From Paulinella micropora (taxonomy: Eukaryota > Cercozoa > Imbricatea > Euglyphida > Paulinellidae), in contig WBZZ01000897.1 of NCBI GenBank assembly GCA_019918135.1, positions 419,501 to 483,500 of the forward strand: 64,000 bases of DNA, read 5' to 3'. The notes beneath the pieces are model-generated. The model did no database searches and was not told the DNA's origin. It saw only the letters and a program-made list of their open reading frames with translations. The number at the start of each line of letters is the position of its first letter. The first letter of the stretch is position 1. Positions 9,701 through 18,246 of the stretch are shown here, in pieces. The translations under genes were made by a program, and so were the position numbers.

Positions 9701-9908
9701 TTGGTATAGCATGGTGCTCAAAATACACCGCACCTCTTACTTGGTTCAAGTAGTTTTGGGCTGTCGGTGTATCAATTTTATACCCCCTTACCTTCGGTTT
9801 GATATATAGCACATCCCGACCCCTGACAGACTTGATTTCGTAATTTATCTTATATTCCCTTAATCTATCCAACCTGTAGACCTTGCCGTTATACATGTGT
9901 GTCTCCAT
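6720..9908 (-). CDS. polB: Protein-primed family B DNA polymerase, N-terminal 1062 residues
   Basis: This is the replicative polymerase of Polintons. In order, it shows an N-terminal region; a Cys/His-rich zinc-ribbon array at about residues 355-450; exonuclease motif I FFDFEAT near 473; Exo II with NARGYD near 528; Exo III EYCHSDVDIL near 655; the EFYGCHWHGCDKC block typical of Polinton polymerases; and palm motif A DICSLYP near 876. It ends with NEGRRAVA at a TGA, exactly where motif B (K-x3-N-S-x2-G) should follow. The rest is in the next frame at 5992-6723, and the motif B lysine is missing from both. Together the parts would make about 1300 residues. The gene is therefore broken, by deletion or an assembly error. 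Start ATG 9908 follows a TATAAA-rich leader. Confidence 0.92.
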   Translation of the reverse strand: METHMYNGKVYRLDRLREYKINYEIKSVRGRDVLYIKPKVRGYKIDTPTAQNYLNQVRGAVYFEHHAIPIAPPLPTIEEKKEMKENYRDLLRYGNYDIIRDDSKEHELGINESRYAVRINGNFRSFTMRDVIRFIEIVLSDFVKRQAQQDIKVSLGIEFVDYYGKVSTGLHKVNQISVEKVLERLSAIFQSNESLYMDENGINFDKLKFVLKSVKMPTGGTRLQVLNKLDIYRKKGVICITNSDNLCLARAIVVVKAKIEKHQKFSQIMRGRRIQQEMAESLHDEAKIIKDVCGIPEINTFANHIKYNLVIVEFPDKIIYKTELLNANGERLTNLYILKTEGHYDAITNMKSMLGKKNFCELCLRGYKERHACEAKCSICETNGCKGINDKSQWKECERCNRKFPNTECFNNHMTTNCDVKAKCKSCGLNYRKKDEHKCGYAKCRNCKLVKPLEHQCEIVQKEILPPSEQYIFFDFEATQDTGEHIVNHAESQSCDAKEPPVIHKNIQDFCNWAFDTKHSGFTFIAHNARGYDRQFILKWLVDNGQTPFVIYEGGKIMMMTLKKYRFIDSLSFLTMPLSDFPKTFGLTELKKGFFPHFFNTAKNRNYVGVMPHKKHYGYDTMRGDKRKEFLEWYDEQVKAHNRFDMAKEIAEYCHSDVDILRKGCIDFRNQFLEFGIDPFQYTTIASCVMALYRAQFMPENSIAILKAEKQNRMTYRACVEWLAYRSRLDKTDIKHAFNGGEKMFQLGQSRVYVDGWDEKNKTAYEFYGCHWHGCDKCWNSNALNVKKNKTMGELYKETMRREKQLNEQAKVISIWECEWSLMKTSERLAEDTNERITEQEGLNPRKAMFGGRVNALKLYWKSRHDNEYAKYIDICSLYPTVMYYDLYPSGHHIIIRPNNDYERNEMKSKIINREYFGVAKVKMLPPRGLLHPVLPKADRGKMMYYLCDKCGMTEQHGECKHTDKERAITGTWATPEIYKALDKGYKLIKVYEVWHWKEQSSSLFKEYIKTFLKVKQESSGYPAGCNTEAEKQNYINSMEAKMGVKMDESKIFKNEGRRAVA

Positions 9909-10003
9909 GTTTGATAATAGTATATCAAGGAAAATATAATTTTATAAAATTAAAATATTTGTCTGCCTCAATCGGTCGTCCCCTCGTGGCCTCGTGTGTG
10001 CCC

Positions 10004-10576
10004 CTATTTATAAGGACCCTCCTTGTCTTTAAATGGAAATTCAGTGGTTTCCGCAGAGAAACCTTTTTGATTATCAATACTACCATACCCGCAACCGCAG
10101 TGGCAGTTATGCTCCATGTATCCGCACATATTACATCTATCATCGTCATCCTTCTTTATTCTATCCATATACTCTTTGCTTGGCCTTGGAGGAACTGGAG
10201 GTTTTTCTTTTTCTGCTGAAATATGTTTCTGAGACTTCATATGTCGCGTTTTGTTTCCATTATGTATTTCAGCACCACATCCACACTTAAAATCTTTATG
10301 CTTCCAAATTTTCTTCTTTTCTTTTTTGATTATTCTTGTTTCTTTATCGTAATTAATTTTCCATTCCTCATATTTAGGTATTATATTTTCCTCGTGATAT
10401 TTCTTTGCTTCTTCCAATGCTTGCTCTTTTGATTTTTTCTTTCCGATACAGAAACTCTTACACATAACCTTTCCTCCTTCTCTCCATTGAACTTTTACCA
10501 TTGGTCTCTTTTCGTTATTCTTTACCATTAAACAACCTCTGGACATTCTAAATCTCTGAGTGTCTTCGTTTGTCAT
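10004..10576 (-). CDS. Zinc-finger protein of Polinton-like virus
   Basis: A 190-residue basic protein. The N-terminal half has a small beta-beta-helix-like block rich in Lys with SKEQALEEAKKYH, reminiscent of AP2/integrase DNA-binding folds. Residues about 98-120 form a C2H2-like finger (CGCGAEIHNGNKTRHMKSQKH), a type common in large DNA viruses, and a Cys/His cluster (CNMCGYMEHNCHCGCG) lies near residues 147-162. Likely DNA-binding and possibly regulatory. It is the last gene before the element's right edge and is read toward polB. Confidence 0.6.
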   Translation of the reverse strand: MTNEDTQRFRMSRGCLMVKNNEKRPMVKVQWREGGKVMCKSFCIGKKKSKEQALEEAKKYHEENIIPKYEEWKINYDKETRIIKKEKKKIWKHKDFKCGCGAEIHNGNKTRHMKSQKHISAEKEKPPVPPRPSKEYMDRIKKDDDDRCNMCGYMEHNCHCGCGYGSIDNQKGFSAETTEFPFKDKEGPYK

Positions 10577-10756
10577 CCTATATGTGTCTTTATTTTATTT
10601 CTTTAAATAATAATTATTTAAAGGTAGCCGTTTTTCTTTCTTTTGTCTGTCTGTATTTGTTATAAATAGGAAGACGAAATAATGAATAACGGCTCTTAGT
10701 GTGGTTTCTGTAGAGAAACTGCACTGAAAAAGTGTCCTGAAGTGGCCCCCTATACT
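10577..10756. other. AT-rich boundary region, no gene
   Basis: It contains a palindrome TAAATAATAATTATTTA near 10,605 and a short stem GTTTCT/AGAAAC near 10,705. It should include the right terminus of the viral element, but without the left end no terminal repeat can be shown. Confidence 0.5.
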
Positions 10757-10872
10757 ACTATTGTTCCTGCTCGAAAATTTGAAGATTAGAACAACAATCC
10801 CGTCCCCCTCAGATTTGCATTTTTTGTTTTATACAAAAGTGCTTTTAGTTTGGGTTTTAGGAAAGGCAAGAA
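10757..10872 (+). repeat. Split direct repeat A1
   Basis: This 116-bp copy matches 17426-17542 except for two substitutions and one T indel. It ends five bases before the first Gag ATG (10,877). Confidence 0.8.
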
Positions 10873-10876
10873 ATCC

Positions 10877-12125
10877 ATGTCAAGCGAGAAACCCAAGCGA
10901 GTCAAGAAGCCTTCAGCAAAGAAAAGACGCGCCGAGGAAGATGCTAGCGACGACGACCACGACTACCAAGGAGGAGGAGATCACAGCGCGGCTGGAGGCA
11001 GTGCGAGTGTCTGGCAGTTCTGCATCTACGACCAGCCATACCGCAGCGACAGGCGCCGGCGCCAGCAATGACTAATCTCTCGGGAGCGCAGCCAACAGCA
11101 GCAGCATCAGCAGCACTGGTAACACTCACGCACCGTCACCAGGATCATCATCATCGTCATTCATCGGCGGGGCTTTGGCACCGACATTAAGTACTACATT
11201 ACAACAACAAGAAGACACACTACGAGCAGCGGGCCTGGGCAGTCTCGGGGGCCACATCAACACTTCTCCATCGAATCCCCCGAAGGCACACCCACTTACG
11301 AGCGACGACTTGGGAAAGTTGGTGCGGCTACTGCAGGCAGGGATCAACTCTACCTTCTTCAACCAGACCAAGCGGCTATCCGAGCAAGTCAACCCCATGA
11401 TCCACCAAGCGAAGCAAGAGACGGGGCAACGTGACGCCAAGCTCATCGAGAAGCCCGTGCACCGACGTTACTTCCAAGGTAGGAAAATCATCATGGCGGT
11501 ACTGGAGAGTAATGTGTACAAGAGTGAGCAAGAGCGGCTGACGGATGCAAGCGCAATGGCTACCGCACTTGCTACCCTAGCAATGGACATGGGTGGGCCG
11601 ACGCCTCTCTCCGCGGAAGACGCAGAGCAAAAGATCCTGCATGCAGCAAAGCGGCTGCGGATCGCGGGGGACATCGCCGCCTACTGCGAACCTATCAGGG
11701 CACACACTTCGAAGAGCGCCGCGCACCCCTACGGCAGCCAAGGCAAGGGGTTGTGCCGCATATGCTACTCTCCGCAACACTGGGCCAAGGACTGCCCACA
11801 GCGAGGCAATGCCAACGGCGCGGCTACCGGCGACACCGCAGCACACCAGAGCACTGCGACGGTACCAACGCTGGCGTGGCAAGGCGTCCCTGGCTACACA
11901 GTCCCACCAACCGGGCCGCAGCCGCCAATTCAATACGCGATCCCGCCACATCAACCACAAAGCCCGACAGGGTACACAACCGTCAGCCCAACAGTGCCCC
12001 CACCATACATACCATCTAGTGCTCGCACACATGTATCCTGCACCCATTGCCACAAGCGCGGGCACACCGCAGAAAGCTGTTGGACCCTGAACCCACATCA
12101 ACGCCCTCAGCGCACTACCAACTGA
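10877..12125 (+). pseudogene. gag: Gag-like protein of the first DIRS-type element
   Basis: An ATG at 10,877 opens a Lys/Arg-rich N-terminus (MSSEKPKRVKK). The frame changes near 11,010-11,075 and there is an in-frame TAA just after 11,069. From 11,075 the frame is open to 12,125. The main part has a helical core and two zinc knuckles of the C-x2-C-x4-H-x4-C type: CRICYSPQHWAKDC (about 11,753) and CTHCHKRGHTAESC (about 12,039), separated by a Pro/Gln/Thr-rich linker. It would bind the element RNA in virus-like particles. Defects are probably decay, or indel errors in the assembly. Confidence 0.7.
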
Positions 12126-12441
12126 ACACTCAATCACAACTCACGAACACATTTACGTCTTGCACATCTGCACTAGCGATACTTGCAAACGTCGTCGAGT
12201 TTGAGTCACATGCACCCGCAACAGAAAACAGTACATATGCATTAAATATATGTTACTCTTTCTCTTTTTTATGTGTATTTCGAAATATATTACACGGTCG
12301 GACTCGCACTGCAACACGCCACCTGTTTAAATATGACTAGTCAAACAACGATTGCAACACGCCGGAAAGTAAAGTAAAAGTGCAACGAACAAGCCAAAGT
12401 TTAATACTGCATTACCACCGCTTTCCCCAACACCAACTCAT

Positions 12442-13389
12442 TCACTTTTTGGTATCGTTTGTCGCGACGGACAGAAGTATACTAGATGTCCGATCTTTTT
12501 GCACCAAACGTACTGCATGATCCCCGCATAGTCTTAGAATATTTTTGATTTCAGCGCAGTTTTCGGTAGAAAATCTGAGATCTTGCTGACCAGTTTTGGG
12601 CGTGAGTGTCTGCCAGTCACAGTCAGAAAAAATGCAAGGTATGTTCAAGGCTCGTAGCAGTCGCACCACCGCCCGCATCGTCTTTCCAAGCCAGAATGGT
12701 GCTGTGCAGAAGTCGTAGAGTAGTGTGGTGTTCTGGTACGTCTTGCCGTTGTGTCGGAACGACAAGTAATGTCTGCTTTGTATTGAAAGGGGTATTGAGT
12801 AGAAAGCCCGCTTGAGGTCCACCACGAACAGCTTTGTGCCCGCGTCTCCGTCCAGTACCATTTGTATGTCCTTTTCTAAAGTCTCCATGCTGAATGGAGC
12901 TTTTGCTTGGAACGAGTTACTGAAACGTTTGTCAGTGCAGAGCTTTGTTTTCTTAATCCCTGCCGGGTCAGCGAGCACTTGTAGTGGTTCGATCATGATG
13001 CAGTCATCTTCGTTTACTTCCACTGCGTCCCCCCGCGCGACCATATCGTTGATTTGTTCGTTAACAAATGCCAGGTGCTCAAAATATGAAGGATGATTTA
13101 CAAAATCTGTGGCAGGCGGCGTGCGTTCGAATGTCAGCTCGACCCCATACGCTAGCCACGACAGTACAACGGGGTCGGTCCCAAGCGCTTTCCAGTATCA
13201 GAGCTTTGCCTTGATAGCGTGTGCCGGGTCCGTGGAGTCAGCACATGGGTTGCCACTGTTAGAATTTTCACCCAAGGTCTTGAGCCGTTCATGTGTTTGA
13301 TCCAAAGTAAAAGATGCATAGCTTTGGACCTCGATTGTAGGTGATCGTAGGAGTTCAGTCACATATGGGATTTCCTCCTGTGCATGCAA
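12442..13389 (-). pseudogene. Reverse transcriptase front half (fingers and palm motif A), inverted relative to the element
   Basis: One frame runs from 13,389 down to 12,442, interrupted only by a TGA at 13,198-13,200. It reads as the start of a DIRS-type RT: a WKALGTDPVVLSWLAYG block, FVNEQIN, the KLCTDKRFSN strand, motif A VVDLKRAFYSIPL near 12,800 and the FCTAPFWLGKTM segment. The next expected motif, YxDD, is absent here but appears on the opposite strand at 13,390. The last 50 residues (after about 12,600) do not match clearly. I infer an internal inversion of about 0.8-0.95 kb; natural opposite-strand coding is the alternative. Confidence 0.7.
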
Positions 13390-14586
13390 TACGCTGACGA
13401 CTTCCTGTTCGCAATCAAACTAGCCAGGACTCACGACGGCATACCGGCGTTCGTGAAGGCACTCTTTAGCCTCTTAGGCCTCGTGTTGGGAGCCGACAGA
13501 TGAAGTCCAATACTTGGGCTGCATCATCAACAGCAAAAAAGCTGGATCGGGGTACCGGAGGAAAAAAGGTTGAAGCTACTGCGCTCAATCCTCCAGCTAC
13601 TAAGCGACGTTCACTCGGCTCACGGAGCGTCAGTCAAACAGCTACACTCGACTGCTGCTTCGATCATCGCGTTGAAACTAGCGCTTCAGAATGCAATGCT
13701 GTTCACGCGAGTCACGCTGGCAACAGTCGTGCACTGCAAAAGGATCGAACGGGATACCATTTGCACCTCAACAGGGTCGGAGCTCAGTTAAGAACTCCAA
13801 TACTGGCTCCACATTTTGCGAGACCCACTGAAATGCAAACGAGCTATCTTCCAGGCACTGACGGACATCGAGCTGAGGCTCGAGGCGGGGGAATTTGCAG
13901 GAGGTGGCCACGTACTAAATATGGACGTGACTATACCATTGCCCACCGAACTCATCGGCACCTCTTCCACCCACAGAGAGCTCTGGGCAGCCACAGTGGT
14001 CCCACTACACTTCAGACACATTTTGAGTAATCGCAACACCGTGCTCACGGTCTTCGATTCATCCAACGCTGTAATAGACTTACAGAAAGGCGGCTCACGA
14101 AAATGCCCACACCTCACGCAGTTATGCAAAATAATTGACGATGTATACACGCAGCGGCTCAACATCAAAAACAAACTCTGGGGATGGGTGGAACGCTCAC
14201 GTATCACAAGGGCAGACGCTAACTCAAAGCCACTGACTGCATGCTTGAGTAGCTTGACTGTCCACCCGGATATCATAAAGGCAATCACCTACCGATGGCA
14301 CATAACGATCAGAGACGTGTGGGCACCGGAACTTCGGGCAGATAGGACAGTCAATTCTTCTCGACAGTCAATTCTTCTCGCACTGAAAGAACGCAAGCGA
14401 GTTGCATTTGTGATGCCCAAATGGCAGGGAAGACCTTGGTGGCCACAAGTGCTTGAACACGCGAGAGATTCATTCCCATTACCACCCGCTGCGTACACGC
14501 TAGCACCAACATGGCCCACACACCCGCTACATATACATAGACCTCAGTGGCTCATGCTTGCAGTCTTATTTGATTTTGCTAATTAA
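13376..14586 (+). pseudogene. RT catalytic YADD region plus RNase H of the first DIRS-type element
   Basis: YADD is at 13,390-13,401, followed by FSLLGLVLGADR (stop 13,500). In the next frame comes VQYLGCIINSKK (13,510), and in a third frame KQLHSTAASIIALKLAL (about 13,640), the RT-RNase H connection typical of DIRS elements. RNase H is in the 13,816-14,586 frame: STHRELWA, VFDSSNAVIDLQKGGS, then a wedge ending FVMPKWQGRPWWP, the usual C-terminal signature. It is broken by at least three frame changes. Product would degrade the RNA strand during cDNA synthesis. Confidence 0.75.
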
Positions 14587-15576
14587 ATTTCTTACTACAG
14601 GCCACATCGTACTTAACGACCTTGACATAGCAATATGGGCAAGCCAAGGCAAGAAAAGACAGTCAACGATGGACGCATATGCATCCTCACGCAAGCAATT
14701 CATCAATTGGTGTATCGCACACCATCGAATATGCTTTCCTGCCACAGCAGAGACTGTCGCTCACTACCTGAGACACATGTGCGAAAGCGGCTATGCAGAG
14801 AGTACAATCAAAGGGCACTTCGCCGCTATTAAGGTGCACGCACTACTTCCCTACTGCGACCCCACCGATAGCACATTGGTGCAAATGGCAAAGGAAAGAG
14901 CAGTGGCAGAAGCCCCGCAGGGTAAGGAAGGCAAATACCCACTGTTGAGGGACGATTTACTCAAGATCCTCCAACTGCCTCTTAATGATTGGAGAGACAG
15001 CAGAAACAGCACCATGATTTTGCTGCAATGGATCTCTATGACACGAGTGGGCAATATCACTGCACTAAAGGTGGAGGATATATGGTTCCACACGACTACA
15101 ATAAACAACAGCCCATGTGAATACATGGTACTCCGGCTGAGGCACCTCAAGAACGATAAAGGTGAGCAGCTAGTGCATGTCGGTCAAGGCACAGAAACAT
15201 TTGCGCTGTTAAATGGGTTCGAGCATACTTGCAGGCTATGAAGGATTTATTTCGCGGTTCACTCACAGACAGTTCGCTTCTCTTTTTCAAAATTGAGGGA
15301 AACAGTCTAGAGCACTTAAGTAGCAAAACACCGTCCAGTATTCTGAAAGAGAAAGTGGCACTCATCGGATTGGATCCAGCTATCTACGCGTCACATTCTA
15401 ATAGAATCGGCTCGGCTACAGAGGCGGCAATTTTGGGAATGAAACTATACGCAATCAGGAGGCAAGGATTGTGGTCAGATAAAAGTACATGTGTGTTCAA
15501 ATATGTGCGCGACATCAGCTTAGAAAACAAACTGGCCATTACGAGCGTTTTGCAGGCAGGAGTCAAAATCGCTTAG
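14558..15576 (+). pseudogene. Tyrosine recombinase of the first DIRS-type element
   Basis: The N-terminal SAM-like core-binding domain (MDAYASSRKQFINWC, ESGYAESTIKGHFAAIK) begins near 14,669. The catalytic domain has Arg in MTRVGNITALKVED (about 15,042), then HSNRIGSATEAA (H-x-x-R at about 15,393), GLWSD (His/Trp position) and the tyrosine in FKYVRD (about 15,500). The full R-H-R-W-Y set is present, but the frame changes near 15,215-15,241. It would recombine a circular cDNA into the genome. The stop at 15,574 is followed by a hairpin. Confidence 0.85.
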
Positions 15577-15617
15577 ATACTCCTTGGTTCTCATAAGAAA
15601 TATGCTCAAATACAATC

Positions 15618-15642
15618 TACACCACCGTTCGACGATGGTGTA
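15618..15642 (+). terminator. Hairpin downstream of recombinase
   Basis: TACACCA and TGGTGTA pair around an inner CGT/ACG step and a TCG loop, 42 bases after the recombinase stop. It may mark the 3' end of the transcript; the second DIRS-type element has a larger hairpin at the same place. Confidence 0.4.
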
Positions 15643-15749
15643 TGCTATGGTTTACCAGATAAGTAACTGACGCTCGCTTATTAAAATAGATTCCCATGCT
15701 GTACTAGAATGCGATTTAACTTACGAAATACACTTACTGAACCGTTATT

Positions 15750-16292
15750 AGCGTATCGTATCGTATCGTATCGTATCGTATCATATCGTATCGTATCATA
15801 TCGTATCATATCGTATCGTATCGTATCGTATCGTATTCTATCATATCCTATCGTATCGTATCGTATCGTATCGTATCGTACCGTATCGTATCGTATCGTA
15901 TCGTCTCGTCTCGCCTCGTCTCGTCTCGTATTGTATCGTATCATATCGTATCATATCGTATCGTATCGTATCGTATCGTATCATATCGTATCGTATCGTA
16001 TCGTATCGTCTCGTCTTGTATCGTATCGTATCGTATCGTATCGTATCATATCATATCGTATCGTATCGTATCGTATCGTCTTGTATCGTATCGTATCGTA
16101 TCGTATTGTATCGTATCGTATCGTATCGTATCATGTCGTATCGTACCGTATCATATCGTATCATATCCTATCGTATCATATCGTATCGTATCATATCGTA
16201 TCGTATCGTATCGTATCGTATCGTATCATATTGTATCATATTGTATCGTATGTATCGTATGTATCGTATCGTATCATATCATATCGTATCGT
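15750..16292. repeat. ATCGT pentanucleotide satellite, about 540 bp
   Basis: Roughly 108 units of TCGTA with scattered variants (TCATA, TCTTG, TCCTA, TCTCG). Because 15 bases make five codons it is open on both strands (YRIVS repeats), but it is not a gene. It lies inside the DIRS-type element between recombinase and B1. Confidence 0.95.
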
Positions 16293-17246
16293 AATGTTAG
16301 TAAAGAAAAATGAAGTATTTAACTGAAATATCCAGTGATAAACTCATGTCACATAATGACATGACTACAGTAACAAGTCCTCGTAATAGCACTCAATATC
16401 GGTCACATAACAATATAGTTCGTCATAATATATACAGACATGCAGACGTAATATATGCAGTGAACAGAGCAATCTTACAGAAATAGATTCCAGAATAGCC
16501 TAACGTGTACAGTACGACGGCACCAGGGTTTAGTAAGAAATCTAACGCTCAAAATGCATACAGGAACAGCATCGGACAAAAACGACACAACCACCACCTC
16601 ACATATAAGCGAGACTCAACACACTAAATTTAAAGTCGATAACATAACTTGTAATTACACCACTTTCTTCACAGCGAAAACGATATCAATGAAATACTCA
16701 TCGATTCCAGATACACTAGAATGAATTACAAGAATATTTACGGGAATAGACATACAAAACACTTACAGCACACACATCTACTAGGACATAAAACTGACTA
16801 ACAAGAAAAATCTCGACTACAATAAGGATGCAAACATACACAGACTAATGTTTGCATACGGGAAAAAGGACAAACGGTACGAACGCGCAGAATACAGGCA
16901 TAAAAACGAAGATACACTGATAATCAGATTTATTATCCGTCTATAATTGCTTTTTTAGTTTCGGGGCATTACACACGTTGCAAAGCTACTTATTCACAAT
17001 TTAGGATCTTATCGTGGACAGAAAGAATGTATCATGGACTATGCCAAAGCACAAGCAAAAATAAGATTTTTCAGCAGCAAACAGCTCGATGAGTCTTTTC
17101 CTAATTTCTAGTCAGCCAAAAAGAATTTTCCAGTTGAACCCAAAAATGCAATTTTTGAGGGAATATAGACAATTTGTCTCATTTCTTCCAGGCCTGGCAG
17201 GGGAAAATGGCATTACCAAAAAATTTTCCAGAGAGGTCTTTTTCGC
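16293..17246. other. Non-coding 3' region of the first DIRS-type element
   Basis: AT-rich, with no reading frame of note and no conserved motif seen. Confidence 0.5.
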
Positions 17247-17326
17247 GACCTAGGAGAGAGGGGAGAGAGCTCATGGGATGTATGGTATGTTGTGAAATGA
17301 AGTTTTTGCAAGCTTGCGCAGCAAAA
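17247..17326 (+). repeat. Split direct repeat B1
   Basis: 80 bp, identical over the full length to 17,741-17,820. Confidence 0.85.
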
Positions 17327-17425
17327 GCGTCATTTCACAAATAACCATATCAGGCAGAGTGGGCCGGTAGTGACAATCAATTGAGTTCACTTGCAGAGTT
17401 TCTCTGCGCAAATAAAGAAGCGGGA

Positions 17426-17542
17426 ACTATTGTTCCCGCTCGAAAATTTGAAGATTAGAACAACAATCCTGTCCCCCTCAGATTTGCATTTTTTTGTTTT
17501 ATACAAAAGTGCTTTTAGTTTGGGTTTTAGGAAAGGCAAGAA
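17426..17542 (+). repeat. Split direct repeat A2
   Basis: Second copy of A1. It is preceded by a palindrome (GCGGGAAC-tatt-GTTCCCGC) overlapping its left edge and by a GCAGAG/CTCTGC stem at 17,392, which are candidate recombination sites. Confidence 0.8.
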
Positions 17543-17740
17543 CCCCCACCCACCCACCCATTTACATGATGTCTTCTCGTTTGGGGGTGGTGAGTGAGGG
17601 ATGAGAAATTATACACATTTACACACATCCACACACATCCTACACAATTTTGCACATAATGCTTCTCATCTCATGCACGATCACGCATATTCCAAGCACA
17701 ATATCTTGCACAATCTAGGTCTTGTGTGTTTAAGCACAAA

Positions 17741-17820
17741 GACCTAGGAGAGAGGGGAGAGAGCTCATGGGATGTATGGTATGTTGTGAAATGAAGTTTT
17801 TGCAAGCTTGCGCAGCAAAA
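17741..17820 (+). repeat. Split direct repeat B2, proposed right end of element
   Basis: Identical 80-bp copy of B1. Sequence beyond 17,820 diverges from that beyond 17,326, so I set the element end here. Confidence 0.75.
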
Positions 17821-18246
17821 ATGGTTTTTCACAGCACATTATCTTGGACCTGTCTGCGTACCGCAATTTAGGGTGGAAAATATTCTGTTTTAACCGGGGT
17901 AAACCTAGCTAGTAATAGGTAATATATAAACGTGAAAAAATTTCATGAAAGCAGTTTCAGCCATCAAAAAACAGTGCCTTGCAATTTTGGCTCGAGCAGG
18001 TGATTTTTATGATATATTTTCCTGAACGGATGTCTTCAAACACACTGCAAGTAGTGATTGAAACGAGAATGAAAGTCTTGAACCTGTCTGCGCATGCCGC
18101 TGGATCCGGAGGCACGAAAACGTTCATGAAAAATTAAAACAATGAAACAAATAAAAGGTCAATTTAATGAAAAAAATAATTTCGACAAATATAACATATT
18201 TCAAAAATAGTGTCAGAATCCAAGTGCATTACTAGGTAGCAGCGGG
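17821..18246. other. Non-coding spacer
   Basis: No supported gene. An AAATATAACATATTT near-palindrome at about 18,187 resembles motifs in introns to the right. Confidence 0.5.

Larger units (their letters stand above)
1..10756. mobile_element. Endogenous Polinton / Polinton-like virus, right part
   Basis: This AT-rich block carries closely packed genes: protease, penton, major capsid protein and fibre-like protein on the + strand, then two small genes, protein-primed DNA polymerase B and a zinc-finger gene on the - strand. Protease, penton and capsid together with protein-primed PolB is the signature combination of Polintons (Mavericks) and Polinton-like viruses. Integrase and packaging ATPase are absent and presumably lie left of the window. 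No terminal inverted repeat can be tested because the left end is missing. The right edge is set by the start of the next element at about 10,757 and could be up to 100 bases further left. Polymerase, fibre and protease carry frame breaks, so I infer an old integrated copy. Confidence 0.85.
10757..17820 (+). mobile_element. Tyrosine-recombinase (DIRS/PAT/kangaroo-like) retrotransposon with split direct repeats
   Basis: Order: A1 repeat, Gag with two CCHC knuckles, an RT front half on the - strand, RT YADD region plus RNase H on the + strand, tyrosine recombinase, B1, A2, B2. Recombinase in place of a DDE integrase, together with an A1...B1-A2-B2 repeat set, defines the PAT/kangaroo/Ngaro type, which integrates through a circular intermediate. 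B1 and A2 are separated by 99 bp and A2 and B2 by about 200 bp, more than in textbook cases. All ORFs carry stops or frame changes, so the copy is inactive. Confidence 0.75.

Noticed and set aside
1..10700. Bacterial phage or contamination as the source of the viral block
   Set aside because: Adenain-like protease with Polinton-type penton and protein-primed PolB is a eukaryotic-virus set, and the block is joined to eukaryotic retroelements.
1..10756. Polinton integrase or packaging ATPase
   Set aside because: Looked for among all substantial frames on both strands; none carries DDE/chromodomain or Walker A/B patterns.
15709..16326. Long open frames of repeating YRIVS on the + strand and a related one on the - strand
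   Set aside because: Pure consequence of a 5-bp repeat; no non-repeat coding sequence is attached.
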